A stretch of 64,000 nucleotides of DNA from Streptomyces sp. PsTaAH-137 (GCF_003259365.1 NZ_QLLY01000009.1:61244-125243), one strand, 5' to 3'. Numbered from the stretch's first letter, positions 17,060-26,278 are shown. The notes: a model not told the origin generated them from the sequence alone. Program-made: numbers and translations.

Positions 17060-18679
17060 TCAGTCTCCCGTCAGATCGAAGACCCCGTAGCCGAATCCCT
17101 CCGCCTCGATCTCCGAACCGTCCGCCGCGACGCGTGCACCGCACACCTCGACGGGCCGCGCTCCCGCGATCCGGCCCGCGCTCTCTCCGGGCGACCAGCC
17201 CGTCGTGGCCCGGCCCGGGTTGACGACCACGAGGAACCGGTCTCCTCGCACGTACACGAACGGATGGCCCTCGTGCAGCACCTCCACCGGCGATCGGTAC
17301 CCGAGCGCCGGAGTGGCGCGGCGCAGGGCGACCAGGCGGCGTACGAGATGCAGCAGCGAAGTCGCGTCCGCGCGCTGCGCCGCCACCGAGGGGCGGTCCG
17401 GGGCCGGGTCGAGGGGCAGGTAGAAACGGTCCTCGGCAGCGGTCGAGAAACCGGCGCCCGGGCCGTCGTCCCACTGCATGGGGGTGCGGGAACCGGCCCG
17501 GTTGTAGCGCGGGCCGAGGACGCTGCCCTCCTTCTCCGGGAGACCGGGCACGTACCGCATGCCGATCTCGTCGCCGTAGTAGATCGCGGGCAGCGTCGGC
17601 CAGGTGAGCTGGAAGGCGAACGCGGCCGGAAGCTGCTCTGCCGTGCGCGGGCCGCAGTTGAGGCGGGAGAAGTCGTGGTTGGCGGTCGGCAGGGCGATGA
17701 AACCGGTGCCGTCGAGCGCAGCCGACGCCTCCCGCCACGCGCGGACGAACGGGCCGGGCGAGCCGTGCCCGGAGGCGTCGAAGAAGCAGTCCAACGGATC
17801 CCAGGCCTCGTCCGTGGTCCCCGTGCCGTTGCTCCACAGGGAGCGCATCGCCAGACCGTTGGCCGGACCGCCGAACTGGAGGAAGAAGTCGGTGTGGAAC
17901 CCCGCGGGCACCGAGACCTCGGGGTCGCCCCACTCCGAGAGCAGCACCGCCTCCGGATGCGCGCGGTCGAGCCAGTGCCGCAGCTCCGTCCAGATCGCCG
18001 CCGTCGCCCGCTTGCCCGGATCGTCCTTCACCAGCGACGCCGCCATGTCGACACGGAACCCGGACACCCCGAGCCGCAGCCAGTGGTCCATGATCTCCCG
18101 CAGCGCCGCCCGGTTGGCGCGCGGCCCCTCCGCGTCGACCGGCTGCCGCCACGGCTCGTCCGCACTGGTGCGCGCGTAGCCGAAGTTGAGCGCGGGCTGC
18201 GCGTCGAAGAAGTTCGGCAGATAGCCGCCCGGACGGCTGCCCGGCGACGGGACGAAGCCCTCGGGGACCTCCCCGGCGGTCCAGATGTAGCGGTGGTCGC
18301 CGGGATCGTCGACGGCGGCACGGAACCACGGATGCTCGTCGGAGGTGTGGCCCGCGACCAGATCGAGCAGCACCCGGATGCCGCGCCTCCCCGCGAGCTC
18401 CACCAGCTTGGCCAGATCGTCCGCGGTGCCGTAGCGCGGTGCGATCCGGAGGTAGTCGGCGACGTCGTAGCCCGCGTCCCGGAACGGCGAGGCGAAGCAC
18501 GGGTTGATCCACACCGTGTTCACGCCGAGCCACGCGAGATGGTCGAGCCGCCCGGCGATCCCGCCGAGGTCACCGATCCCGTCCCCGTCGGAGTCGGCGA
18601 ACGACTGCGGATAGATCTGGTAGAACACGGCCTCGGAGAGCCAGGCCGGAGCGGGACGGAACGGCGCTGCGTCGGGCAT
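17060..18679 (-). CDS. GH13 alpha-glucosidase/amylase-family enzyme
   Basis: ATG 18679, with GAGGGAG about 11 bases upstream, gives 539 residues without a signal peptide; the frame is open further upstream but that part has no family similarity. Catalytic residues: Asp211 (GFRVDM), Glu249 (LLSEWGD) and Asp336 (TANHDFSR). The first barrel strands (YQIYPQSFADSDGDGIGDL, NTVWINPC) resemble cytoplasmic alpha-glucosidases and trehalose-synthase-like enzymes. The usual VPNH region is altered to LVAGHTSDEH. Substrate not predictable. It stands outside the alpha-1,3-glucan regulon and has no TTGC-type site that I can see. Confidence 0.85.
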   Translation of the reverse strand: MPDAAPFRPAPAWLSEAVFYQIYPQSFADSDGDGIGDLGGIAGRLDHLAWLGVNTVWINPCFASPFRDAGYDVADYLRIAPRYGTADDLAKLVELAGRRGIRVLLDLVAGHTSDEHPWFRAAVDDPGDHRYIWTAGEVPEGFVPSPGSRPGGYLPNFFDAQPALNFGYARTSADEPWRQPVDAEGPRANRAALREIMDHWLRLGVSGFRVDMAASLVKDDPGKRATAAIWTELRHWLDRAHPEAVLLSEWGDPEVSVPAGFHTDFFLQFGGPANGLAMRSLWSNGTGTTDEAWDPLDCFFDASGHGSPGPFVRAWREASAALDGTGFIALPTANHDFSRLNCGPRTAEQLPAAFAFQLTWPTLPAIYYGDEIGMRYVPGLPEKEGSVLGPRYNRAGSRTPMQWDDGPGAGFSTAAEDRFYLPLDPAPDRPSVAAQRADATSLLHLVRRLVALRRATPALGYRSPVEVLHEGHPFVYVRGDRFLVVVNPGRATTGWSPGESAGRIAGARPVEVCGARVAADGSEIEAEGFGYGVFDLTGD

Positions 18680-18768
18680 GGGGTCGCCAACTCCCTCGCG
18701 ATGTGGGGACGTCGAGCCTACGAGGGGTGGGGCGGGACCGGGTAGAGGGCCCGGCGGCGGGCCCGCGA

Positions 18769-19629
18769 TCAGGTGTGCGGGACGATCGCCACGGGGCTCG
18801 TCGCGTGATGCACCACGGAGTGGGCGGTGGCGCCGAGACGGAGCGCGTCGGCGCGCCGCCCGATCACCGTCAGGCCGGCTCCCGTCGACGCCTTCAGCAG
18901 ATGGTGGCCGGGCTGCCCGTACAGCAGCCGCTCCGCCACCTCCACCTCCGGGTACTTCGCCCGCCACGCCCGAAGGGCGCCCGACAGCGCCTGGCGGGCC
19001 AGCGACTCGCGGCGCGCCGCGTCACCCGCCGGCGCGCCCCCCGGCGCGCCGCAGCCCAGCGGCGGCAGCTCCCAGGTGTGCAGTGCGTGCAGCGGCGCCC
19101 CGCGCAGGGCCGCGGTCTCGAACGCGTAGCTGAGCAGGTCCTCGGTGGCGGACGTCACGTCGAGGCCGACGACCACCGGACGGAAACGCCCCTCGGCCGT
19201 CCGCTCGTCCTGGGGGAGCGCACCGGCCCGCACCAGCACGACAGGGCACGGCGCCCGGGTCGTCACGGCCAGCGCGATCGGGCCGACGAGGAACCCGGCG
19301 TATCCCGTGAAGCCCCGCGAACCGAGCACCAGGGCCTCCGAGTTCGCCGCCGCCTCCAGGAGCCCGGCCACTGGAGGCTGCGGTCGACGGCGGGCCAGGA
19401 TCTGCAACGCCGGGTGGGTGTAGGAGAGTTGAAGTGCGGTCCGGTCGAGAACGGCGCGCCGGGGCAGATCGACGTCCAGGGGCGGGGGAGCGGTCCTGCG
19501 GCCGTCCCCGGCGTGCACCAGACGCAGGGGCAGACCGCGGCGCAGCGCCTCGCGGGCCGCCCAGTCGGCGGCGTCCGTACTCTCGCGCGAGCCGTCGGTC
19601 CCGACGCTCAGAACGCGAATGCTGGTCAT
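18769..19629 (-). CDS. universal stress protein, two USP domains
   Basis: ATG 19629 with GGAGG eight bases upstream gives 286 residues. The first UspA domain starts at VLSVGTDGSRES and ends with the nucleotide-binding loop GSRGFTGYAGFLVGPIALAV. The second starts at PVVVGLDVTS and ends with IGRRADALRLGATAHSVVHH. Tandem Usp proteins in actinomycetes are classic members of DevR/DosR-type dormancy regulons. Two palindromic boxes in the upstream region and the nearby response regulator/kinase pair fit that. Confidence 0.88.
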   Translation of the reverse strand: MTSIRVLSVGTDGSRESTDAADWAAREALRRGLPLRLVHAGDGRRTAPPPLDVDLPRRAVLDRTALQLSYTHPALQILARRRPQPPVAGLLEAAANSEALVLGSRGFTGYAGFLVGPIALAVTTRAPCPVVLVRAGALPQDERTAEGRFRPVVVGLDVTSATEDLLSYAFETAALRGAPLHALHTWELPPLGCGAPGGAPAGDAARRESLARQALSGALRAWRAKYPEVEVAERLLYGQPGHHLLKASTGAGLTVIGRRADALRLGATAHSVVHHATSPVAIVPHT

Positions 19630-19815
19630 GACGGGAACCTCCATGGCGGTGAGGCGGACGGTGTCCTGCCGAGCGGGTTCCACGCGAGGGCGGGGTCAGT
19701 CGTGTGCGTGGCGCGGGCGGCGCACATCTCCGGGCGGGGCTCGCGACGGCGCGCGGTGCTTAGACGTTCCTACCGATCCCCCGGTCGGAGGAGAGGTGAA
19801 CCGGCCCTGGCCATA

Positions 19816-19829
19816 GGGACGTTCGGCCC
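19816..19829. promoter_or_regulatory. candidate DevR/OsdR-type box
   Basis: GGGACGTTCGGCCC is an imperfect palindrome (GGGxCG-TT-CGGCCC). It resembles in layout the mycobacterial DosR box, GGGACT-type arms around a TT/TA centre. The same core recurs at 19886 and 20569. Confidence 0.5.
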
Positions 19830-19885
19830 CGGCGCCGGGACCGTCGGACACCCCGGCCGCCCGGAACCGACAGGCCCCCGGGCCG

Positions 19886-19899
19886 GAGCCGTTCGGCCC
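19886..19899. promoter_or_regulatory. candidate DevR/OsdR-type box
   Basis: GAGCCGTTCGGCCC differs by one base from the perfect palindrome at 20569. It lies 70 bases after the first box, in the USP/cNMP divergent promoter region. Confidence 0.45.
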
Positions 19900-20077
19900 C
19901 TGGCAGCCGCGACGCGGCCCCCGCAAGGTGGATCCCGTCGCACGACGGCAGTCCGGAGTGGAGGAGAGCCGCGGGCAGGACCGGGCGCCGCCGATCGTCC
20001 GGCCCCGCCCGCACCGCACCCCTCCGGAGGGAAACGTTCCCCGCCGCCGACGCGACGCCCCCGAAGGAGGCCGCTCC

Positions 20078-20545
20078 ATGACCACCACGGCCCCGCGCAT
20101 GAGCCAGGCACTGCCTGAGACCTATCGAGCCCGGCTGATGCGCCTCGCCCGTGACGTGGCGATCCCGCAGGGCACCCGGCTCTTCGAGGAGGGCGACCGG
20201 GCCGACCACTTCTGGATCGTGCGCAGCGGCAGCGTCGCCCTCGACACCCGCCTGCCCGGGCGGGGCGCACCCGTCGTCGATTCCTTGGGGCACGGTGAAC
20301 TCGTCGGCTGGTCCTGGCTGTTCGCGCCGTACGTGTGGCAACTCGGCGCGCAGGCCGAAACCCCCGTGCGGGCCCACGAGTTCGACGCCTTCACGGTCCG
20401 CCTGATGTGCGCCTCCGACCCCGGGCTCGGCTCGTTCGTCGCCCAATGGGTCGGCCAGGTCCTCGCCCACCGCCTCCGGACCACCCGCACCCGGCTGCTC
20501 GACCTCCGGGCGCCGGACGGAACCGGCGCGGCCCTGTCCGGATGA
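20078..20545 (+). CDS. cyclic-nucleotide-binding-domain protein without DNA-binding domain
   Basis: ATG 20078 lies seven bases after GAAGGAGG and gives 155 residues. The chain is one Crp/cNMP beta-roll (GTRLFEEGDRADHFWIVRSGSVAL, HGELVGWSWLF) and ends soon after the C-helix; the winged-helix DNA-binding domain of Crp/Fnr is absent. Stand-alone proteins of this kind often sit in Streptomyces dormancy-type clusters. Its ligand and partner are unknown. It is divergent from the USP gene and upstream of the response regulator gene. Confidence 0.8.
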   Translation: MTTTAPRMSQALPETYRARLMRLARDVAIPQGTRLFEEGDRADHFWIVRSGSVALDTRLPGRGAPVVDSLGHGELVGWSWLFAPYVWQLGAQAETPVRAHEFDAFTVRLMCASDPGLGSFVAQWVGQVLAHRLRTTRTRLLDLRAPDGTGAALSG

Positions 20546-20568
20546 CAGTCCCGTAGGACAGGAGATCG

Positions 20569-20582
20569 GGGCCGTTCGGCCC
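20569..20582. promoter_or_regulatory. perfect palindromic DevR/OsdR-type box upstream of the response regulator
   Basis: GGGCCGTTCGGCCC has perfect 6-bp arms around TT. It lies 63 bases upstream of the response regulator start, a natural place for autoregulation. Confidence 0.55.
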
Positions 20583-20644
20583 TGGCGGATCACCCCCTGT
20601 GGCCCCAGGATCTAGGGACGACCACCCGAGGGGAGGGGGCCGCC

Positions 20645-21340
20645 ATGCAGCCGCCACGCACCTTCAGCGCCGACGATCCCGTCCGCATCCTGCTCCTCGA
20701 CGACCATGAAGTGGTCCGCCGGGGACTGCGCGACCTCCTCGGGGCCGAGCCCGACCTCACGGTGGTGGGGGAAGCGGCCACCGCGGCGCAGGCCCTCGCC
20801 CGGGGGCCCGCGCTGCGGCCCGACGTGGCCGTGCTCGACGTACGGCTCCCGGACGGCGACGGCATCACCGTCTGCCGTGAACTGCGCGGTCTGCTGCCGG
20901 AGGTGAGCTGTCTGATGCTCACCTCGTTCGACGACGACGACGCGCTCCTCGACGCCATCATGGCGGGCGCCTCCGGCTATGTGCTGAAGCAGATCAAGGG
21001 CTCCGACCTGATCTCCGCCGTGCGCACCGTCGCCTCGGGCGAGTCCATGCTCGACCCGGCGACGACCGCCCGGCTGATGCGCAGCCTGCGCGGACCCGAG
21101 CAGCACGCGGCAGAGAGCGGCGGACCGCCCGACGACCGGGCCGTCGACCTCACCGAGCGGGAGCGGGACATCCTCGAACTCGTCGGCGAGGGCCTGACCA
21201 ACCGGCAGATCGGACAGCGCCTCTTCCTGTCCGAGAAGACGGTGAAGAACAACATCTCGCGGCTCCTGGCCAAACTGGGCGTCGAACGCCGCATCCAGGC
21301 GGCCGTGCTCGCCACCCGGCTCCCGCCCAAAGGAGCGTGA
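20645..21340 (+). CDS. NarL/FixJ-family response regulator, DevR/OsdR-like
   Basis: The 231-residue protein has a receiver domain with acidic pocket Asp19-Asp20 (LLLDDHEVVRRGL), phospho-acceptor Asp65 (VAVLDVRLPDGDG) and a conserved Lys (GYVLKQIKG). A LuxR/NarL HTH follows (LTERERDILELVGEGLTNRQIGQRLFLSEKTVKNNI). The sequence is close to mycobacterial DevR/DosR and Streptomyces OsdR. The adjacent convergent kinase is the likely partner. The start ATG follows GAGGGGAGGGGG. Confidence 0.9.
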   Translation: MQPPRTFSADDPVRILLLDDHEVVRRGLRDLLGAEPDLTVVGEAATAAQALARGPALRPDVAVLDVRLPDGDGITVCRELRGLLPEVSCLMLTSFDDDDALLDAIMAGASGYVLKQIKGSDLISAVRTVASGESMLDPATTARLMRSLRGPEQHAAESGGPPDDRAVDLTERERDILELVGEGLTNRQIGQRLFLSEKTVKNNISRLLAKLGVERRIQAAVLATRLPPKGA

Positions 21341-21347
21341 GGCGGCG

Positions 21348-23078
21348 TCAGCCCTGCGTCCCGAGCGGGACGTTCCACACCAGCCGGGTGCCGCCCTCCT
21401 CACGCGGCACGGCCGTCAGCGTTCCCTCGCGCCGCGCCGCCCGCGCCGCCAGATTCGCGAGCCCGCTGCGATGGGCGTCCGGCTCGGTGGTGATGCCGAT
21501 GCCGTCGTCGAGGACGCTCAGGGTGACGGCGCCGCCCTTGACGACCAGGACGACCTCGGCGGACGACGCCCGGGCATGCCGGGCCACGTTCGTCAGCGCC
21601 TCGCCGAGCACGGCGAGCACGTCGTCGGCGACCGGCCCCGGCACGTCCACGTCGACCAGGCCCTCCATGCGCAGGGCGGGCGTGAAGCCGAGCACCCGGG
21701 CCGCCTCCTCCACGGCCCGCACCACCCGGATCCGCAGGCCCGCGCCGGTCGGCGGGGCGTCACGCTCCCGCAGCCCGAAGATGGTCGACCGAATGATCTT
21801 GATGGTGGTGTCCAGGTCGTCCACGGCCCGCATCAGACGCTCCGACGCCTCCGGATGCTGGACGAACCGCTGCGCGCTCTGCAACGTCATCCCGGTCGCG
21901 AACAGCCGCTGGATCGCCAGGTCGTGCAGGTCACGGGCGATCCGGTCACGGTCCTCCAGCAGGCTCATCTGCTCCGCGTCGCGCCGCCGGTCGGAGAGTT
22001 CGAGGGCGAGCGTCGCCTGCCCGGCGAATCCCATCAGCGGCGTCAGCTCGGCCGTGGAGAAGGGCTGCTCGTCCGCCTGGCGGGCCAGCATCAGCACCCC
22101 GCGCTCCCGGTCGGGCGGACCGAGGGGCATCGCCACCGCGGGCCCGAGCCCGTCCCAGCGGGCCGGCTGATAAGTGATCCGGGGATCCTTGCGGATGTCG
22201 TCGGAGGTGACCAGTTCGCCCGCGGCGAGCGCGGTCCCGGCGAACGTCCCCCGGCGCGGCAGGACGATGTCGTGGTGCGCACCGGACTGGCGGCCCAGGG
22301 CCAGCACCTCGTGCAGTTCCTCGCGGCCCGGCACGACCAGCGCGATCACCCCGAGGTCGGCTCCGGTGATCTCCCGCGCCCGCTCCACCATCAGCCGCAG
22401 CACCTGCGTCTCCCCGGCGCCCGACAGCAGGCTGCCGGAGAACTCTGCGCTCAACTGCAGCCACCGCTCGCGCAGCCGCACCTCCTCGTACAGGCGGGCG
22501 TTCTCGATGGCGACGCCCGCCGCCGCGGCCAGGGTCTGCAGCACGGCCACGTCCTCGTCGTCGAAGTCGCCGCCGTCGCGCTTCTGCGTCAGGTACAGAT
22601 TTCCGAACACCGCCTCCCGCACCCGGATCGGCACCCCGACGAACGTGTGCATCGGCGGATGGTGCGGCGGGAAGCCGGACGAGGCGGGATGCTCGGCCAG
22701 TTCGTGCAGCCGCAGCGGCTCCGGATGCCGGATCAGCTCGCCCAGCAGCCCGTGCCCGGAGGGCAAGTCACCGATCCGCGCCCGCAGTTCGTCGCTGATG
22801 CCGACCGGCAGGAACTGCGACAGCTTGCGCCGGTCCTCACCGATCACCCCGACCGCGCCGTACTCGGCGTCGACCAGCACGACGGCCGCCTCCACGATCC
22901 GCCGCAGCACCTGGGAGAGATCGAGCTCCTGACCGACCGACAGCACCGCCTCGAGCAGGCCTTGCAGCCGATTTCTGGTGCCTCGGACGGCATCGATCCT
23001 GACCTGGAGTTCCTCGAGGAGTTCATCGAGACGCAGACGGGGCAGTGGTCCGGGCCCCCGTGCCTCCTCTACGCCCAT
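21348..23078 (-). CDS. GAF-GAF histidine kinase, DevS/OsdK-like
   Basis: ATG 23078 with GGAGG just upstream gives 576 residues; the frame remains open upstream but without similarity. Two GAF domains (about 50-200 and 215-365) precede a HisKA_3 domain with phospho-acceptor His385 (DRIARDLHDLAIQRLFATGM) and an HATPase with GEALTNVARHA and DDGIGI. The DevS haem-ligand motif is matched by FPPHHPPMHTFVGVP, making His140 the probable proximal haem ligand in GAF-A. It is thus a candidate oxygen/NO/CO or redox sensor. It is convergent with its presumed regulator; seven bases separate the stops. Confidence 0.9.
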   Translation of the reverse strand: MGVEEARGPGPLPRLRLDELLEELQVRIDAVRGTRNRLQGLLEAVLSVGQELDLSQVLRRIVEAAVVLVDAEYGAVGVIGEDRRKLSQFLPVGISDELRARIGDLPSGHGLLGELIRHPEPLRLHELAEHPASSGFPPHHPPMHTFVGVPIRVREAVFGNLYLTQKRDGGDFDDEDVAVLQTLAAAAGVAIENARLYEEVRLRERWLQLSAEFSGSLLSGAGETQVLRLMVERAREITGADLGVIALVVPGREELHEVLALGRQSGAHHDIVLPRRGTFAGTALAAGELVTSDDIRKDPRITYQPARWDGLGPAVAMPLGPPDRERGVLMLARQADEQPFSTAELTPLMGFAGQATLALELSDRRRDAEQMSLLEDRDRIARDLHDLAIQRLFATGMTLQSAQRFVQHPEASERLMRAVDDLDTTIKIIRSTIFGLRERDAPPTGAGLRIRVVRAVEEAARVLGFTPALRMEGLVDVDVPGPVADDVLAVLGEALTNVARHARASSAEVVLVVKGGAVTLSVLDDGIGITTEPDAHRSGLANLAARAARREGTLTAVPREEGGTRLVWNVPLGTQG

Positions 23079-23408
23079 TCCGCCTCCGCCAGACGTAGAC
23101 GCCGCGTTGCGACTCTCACGGTAGCGGCTGGGCGCACCCCGACGACCTGCTTCGTCGCACCTCGCCGAGCAAAACACCGCGGACCGTGGCTCCGGGACAC
23201 GCCCGTGAGCAAGGAGAGGGGGCCGTGGCCGGTGGTGCCGCTCCCGCCGGGGGAGCGCGGCCCCCGGCGCGTGCGCCCTGTTCACGTCGCGCGCGAGGAC
23301 TTCGATGAAACCGTCACAGAGTGCGTCGAGGTGACTACACTTCCGGGGGTCCCACCCGCCGCGCGCTTCCTCACCTGGCATCCGGCCGCACAATCGGAAG
23401 GCCTCCCC
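23079..23408. other. intergenic region between kinase and PP2C gene (divergent)
   Basis: These 330 bases hold the promoters for the kinase (minus) and phosphatase (plus). An in-frame extension of the phosphatase reading frame runs through the right half but lacks homology and a clear start. No distinct repeat or operator was recognised. Confidence 0.5.
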
Positions 23409-24128
23409 ATGACCGTCCGCCCGCCGTCGCGCACGTCCCGCCCGGACACGGTCGGCTCCCTGAGCGTCAGTGCCCGGCGGCTGACCGCGGGTGCCGGACG
23501 CGATGACGTGGCCGGGGATCTGCACGGAGCCCTCGACACACCGTTCGGCACCCGGCTGCTGATCGGCGATGTGATGGGCAAGGGGCGCGAGGGCGCGCGC
23601 ACCGCCGCCGCGGTACTGGAGACGTGGACCCGACTGGCCCCGCGGGAACGGTCGTTGGAGGCGCTGGCGGTCCGGCTGCACTCCGTGGTCGTCCACTCCG
23701 CCGAGCCCGACCGCTTCGTCACCGCCGCCCTGCTCACCATCGCGCCCGACGGCGGGGCCGACCTCGTCTGCTGCGGTCACCCGCCGCCCCTGCTGATCCG
23801 CGACGGCGGCGCCGTGCCCGCCGCGGTGCCCGCGCCGGCGCCCCCGCTGGGGCTGCTCGACCTCGCCCACGGCTGGTGCGCCGCCCAGCCCGTGCCCGCA
23901 CGCTCCTGGGAGCGGATGCTGCTGCACACGGACGGGGTCACCGAGGCACGCGACGCCGACGGTGTCTTCTATCCGCTCGCCGAGCGGGCCGCCGAACTGT
24001 CGGGCCGGCCGCTCGCGGTGTTCACCGCGGCCCTCGCCGCCGATCTCCTGCACCATGCGCGCGGCAACCTCCAGGACGACGCCTCACTGCTCGCCGTGGA
24101 GGCGGCGCCCGCGCTCATGCGGGCGTGA
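23409..24128 (+). CDS. stand-alone PP2C/SpoIIE phosphatase
   Basis: ATG 23409 with GGAAGG upstream gives 239 residues, only the PP2C catalytic domain. Motifs: GDLHGALDTPFGTRLLIGDVMGKG (first metal-binding aspartates), CGHPPPLLIRDG, LLHTDGVTEARD and NLQDDASLLAVE at the end. It likely dephosphorylates an anti-anti-sigma factor. Its place beside the DevS/DevR-like genes suggests a role in stress signalling, but no partner is encoded here. Confidence 0.87.
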   Translation: MTVRPPSRTSRPDTVGSLSVSARRLTAGAGRDDVAGDLHGALDTPFGTRLLIGDVMGKGREGARTAAAVLETWTRLAPRERSLEALAVRLHSVVVHSAEPDRFVTAALLTIAPDGGADLVCCGHPPPLLIRDGGAVPAAVPAPAPPLGLLDLAHGWCAAQPVPARSWERMLLHTDGVTEARDADGVFYPLAERAAELSGRPLAVFTAALAADLLHHARGNLQDDASLLAVEAAPALMRA

Positions 24129-24219
24129 TCATGCCCGCACGCCGTCGGCCGTTTGGGAGGCGGCGGCGCGGGCAATCGCGGAACTGTCCGGATCACCCCG
24201 AACCGAGGAGTCACCGCCG

Positions 24220-24471
24220 ATGCTGCTGGCCCACCCCGTTCTGCTGGCCGATCTCGTCCGCGAGTACGACTCGCTGAACGTGCTGGACGCCAAGGGCGGC
24301 GGCCCCGAGGCGCGCCGCCGCCTCGACGACGTCTCCTACACCTTGTGCGTCGCCACCGGCACCCGCGACATCGACGCCGCGCTCGTCGCGGCCCGGTACC
24401 GGCTGCCCGGTGCCCGGGTCCACGACGACTCGCTCATCGGGGCGCCCCGGCCGCGCACCTCAGGGGTATGA
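24220..24471 (+). CDS. small DUF5133-like protein
   Basis: ATG 24220 after CGAGGAG gives 83 residues beginning MLLAHPVLLADLVREYDSL. It matches my memory of the DUF5133 family found with Streptomyces stress and dormancy genes. The C-terminal half is short and no enzymatic motif is visible. Function unknown. Its last 12 bases overlap the convergent GH55-like gene. Confidence 0.7.
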   Translation: MLLAHPVLLADLVREYDSLNVLDAKGGGPEARRRLDDVSYTLCVATGTRDIDAALVAARYRLPGARVHDDSLIGAPRPRTSGV

Positions 24472-26238
24472 CACGACCGTGGAGGGCACGGTGTCGCTGC
24501 CCGAGGTCGCCGCGCCCGTGTCGTTGATGACGTGCTCGAACTGGCCCTTGCCGCCGAGCGACACGACGGAGAGGCCGTGGAACTTCACGCCCGACCTGTC
24601 GGGAGCGGCGAAGCCGTTGTCCTGCCGGATGGTCGGGTCCGTGTTGTAGAAGCAGTACGAACCGAGCCCCCAGCCCTCGTGGTCCGTCACCGAGTCGGCG
24701 ACCTTGTAGGCGGCGAAGCCCTTGACCGAGCCGTCCTGGACCGCGGCCTGGTTCGGGGCGTCGTACGCCTTCTCGTTCTGGAAGAAGATGGTCCGGCCGC
24801 GCTCACCGGACCACTGCACGTCGTACTTGTTGAAGTGCTCGACGAACAGGCCGGTCATCAGCACGTCGTCGCCGTTGACCACGACGCCGTAGTCGGCCCG
24901 GTTGGTGTCCCAGCCGACGCCCTCGCCGTGGTCGGCGCGCCACACCCAGGTGTGGTCGACGATGGTGTGCCGCGCGTTGACCACCAGGCTGGTGGTCGCC
25001 TTTCCGGCGCCCGCGCCGCCGATCCGTACGAAGACGTCCTGCACGGTGATCGGATCGGCCGAGTGGTCGGCGGACGCGTCCGAAGGGCCGATCTCCAGCA
25101 GGGTGTCGGAGTTGGCCGTCCCGGCGTCCACCAGGAACCCGGCGAGCCGCACCCCGTCCACGTCGGCCACCCGCACGGCCGTGGCCCCGCCGTCCGGGAT
25201 GAGCGTCGCGTAGCCGAGCCCGAGCACGACGGTGCCCGCCCGCTTCACCTCGATCGGCGCGTCGAGGTGGTAGACGCCCGGCGTGAGCAGGAGATGGAGG
25301 CCCTGGTCGAGCGCGGCGTTCAGGGTGGCCGCGCCGTCCCCGGGCTGAGCGACGTAGAACTCGGTCAGCGGCACCGACGTCCCGCGCGGCGTGCCGCTGC
25401 CCCAGGTGGTGCCCCGCGCGTTCGTCCGCTTCTCGGGCAGGAACACCTTGTAGTCGGCGCCGTCCAGGTACAGGAACGGCTTCTCGCGGGAGACCGGTGT
25501 CGTGTCCAGCGTCGTGTACGGAGGGTTGGGGAAGCTCTGCGCGGGGGCGCCCTCGACGCCCGAGAAGACCATGTTCCAGACGGCGTTGAGCCAGCCGCCC
25601 ACCGATGAGTCACGGGTGTACCACTGCTGCTGCGAGTACGGGCCGACGCTCCCGTCGATGCGGCTGTCGGCGATGTAGCCGCCGCTCGCCCAGCCGTATC
25701 CGTCCGGGGACAGGTTCAGGTCGCCGCGTACGTGCATCCGGCGGAACGGGGCCGCCTGCGCCACCGCCCACCGGTTGGTCCCGCTGACCGGGACGAGGGC
25801 CAGGTTCTCGGCGCTGCGCCAGAAGTTCTGCGTGGCGTTGCCGTCGAACCAGCCGGCGTCGACCGTCACGTCACCGTTGATCGTGGTGTCGTCGGGGGAG
25901 AGGCCGAGACCGGAGATCGAGGTGTAGAAGCCGAGTTGGGCGTTGAGCCCGCTGTACGTGCCCGGCTTGAACAGCAGCGCGTAGCGGCCCGTGCCGAACT
26001 GGGCCGACTCCTGCTGCTTGAAGATCTCGTCCAGCTTGGCCTGAATGCCGGGGGTGGCCGGGTCGAACACGATGACGTTGGGGCCGAGGTCGCCACCGGC
26101 CTGGAGCTTCGTCGACGCCGTGGCCGGCCGGGCCTCGGCGGCGGACGCCGTGACCGTACCGAGCGCGGGCAGTGCCGCCGTGGCGGCGGCCGCGCCGAGG
26201 ACCGTACGACGGGACAAGGGTGTGGGGAAGTGGGGCAC
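24460..26238 (-). CDS. Tat-exported GH55-like beta-1,3-glucanase
   Basis: GTG 26238, preceded by CAGGAGAG, gives 592 residues. A twin-arginine signal (LSRRTVLGAAAATAALPALG) indicates Tat export of a folded protein. The mature protein begins near GGDLGPNVIVFDPATPG and has long parallel beta-helix character (repeated N-rich turns, two pectate-lyase-3-like halves), as in Streptomyces GH55 exo-beta-1,3-glucanases. A glutamate in DHEGWGLGSY near the end is a possible catalytic residue, but I cannot confirm it. Related proteins are often annotated under misleading names. It is divergent from a GH16 gene, and a GAGCGCTC operator lies 40 bases upstream of its start. Confidence 0.68.
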   Translation of the reverse strand: MPHFPTPLSRRTVLGAAAATAALPALGTVTASAAEARPATASTKLQAGGDLGPNVIVFDPATPGIQAKLDEIFKQQESAQFGTGRYALLFKPGTYSGLNAQLGFYTSISGLGLSPDDTTINGDVTVDAGWFDGNATQNFWRSAENLALVPVSGTNRWAVAQAAPFRRMHVRGDLNLSPDGYGWASGGYIADSRIDGSVGPYSQQQWYTRDSSVGGWLNAVWNMVFSGVEGAPAQSFPNPPYTTLDTTPVSREKPFLYLDGADYKVFLPEKRTNARGTTWGSGTPRGTSVPLTEFYVAQPGDGAATLNAALDQGLHLLLTPGVYHLDAPIEVKRAGTVVLGLGYATLIPDGGATAVRVADVDGVRLAGFLVDAGTANSDTLLEIGPSDASADHSADPITVQDVFVRIGGAGAGKATTSLVVNARHTIVDHTWVWRADHGEGVGWDTNRADYGVVVNGDDVLMTGLFVEHFNKYDVQWSGERGRTIFFQNEKAYDAPNQAAVQDGSVKGFAAYKVADSVTDHEGWGLGSYCFYNTDPTIRQDNGFAAPDRSGVKFHGLSVVSLGGKGQFEHVINDTGAATSGSDTVPSTVVSYP

Positions 26239-26278
26239 AGCGGCTCTCCTGGTTCAGGAAGTGAACGAGTGGGGGTGT

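Larger units (their letters stand above)
19630..20077. promoter_or_regulatory. divergent control region of USP and cNMP-domain genes
   Basis: This 448-base gap carries two boxes with the core CGTTCGGCCC, at 19816-19829 and 19886-19899. I see no convincing coding sequence; the open frames across it lack a start signal and family motifs. Confidence 0.55.

Noticed and set aside
23079..24056. N-terminal extension of the DevS-like kinase
   Set aside because: It lies antisense to the PP2C gene and lacks similarity; a good ribosome binding site precedes ATG 23078.
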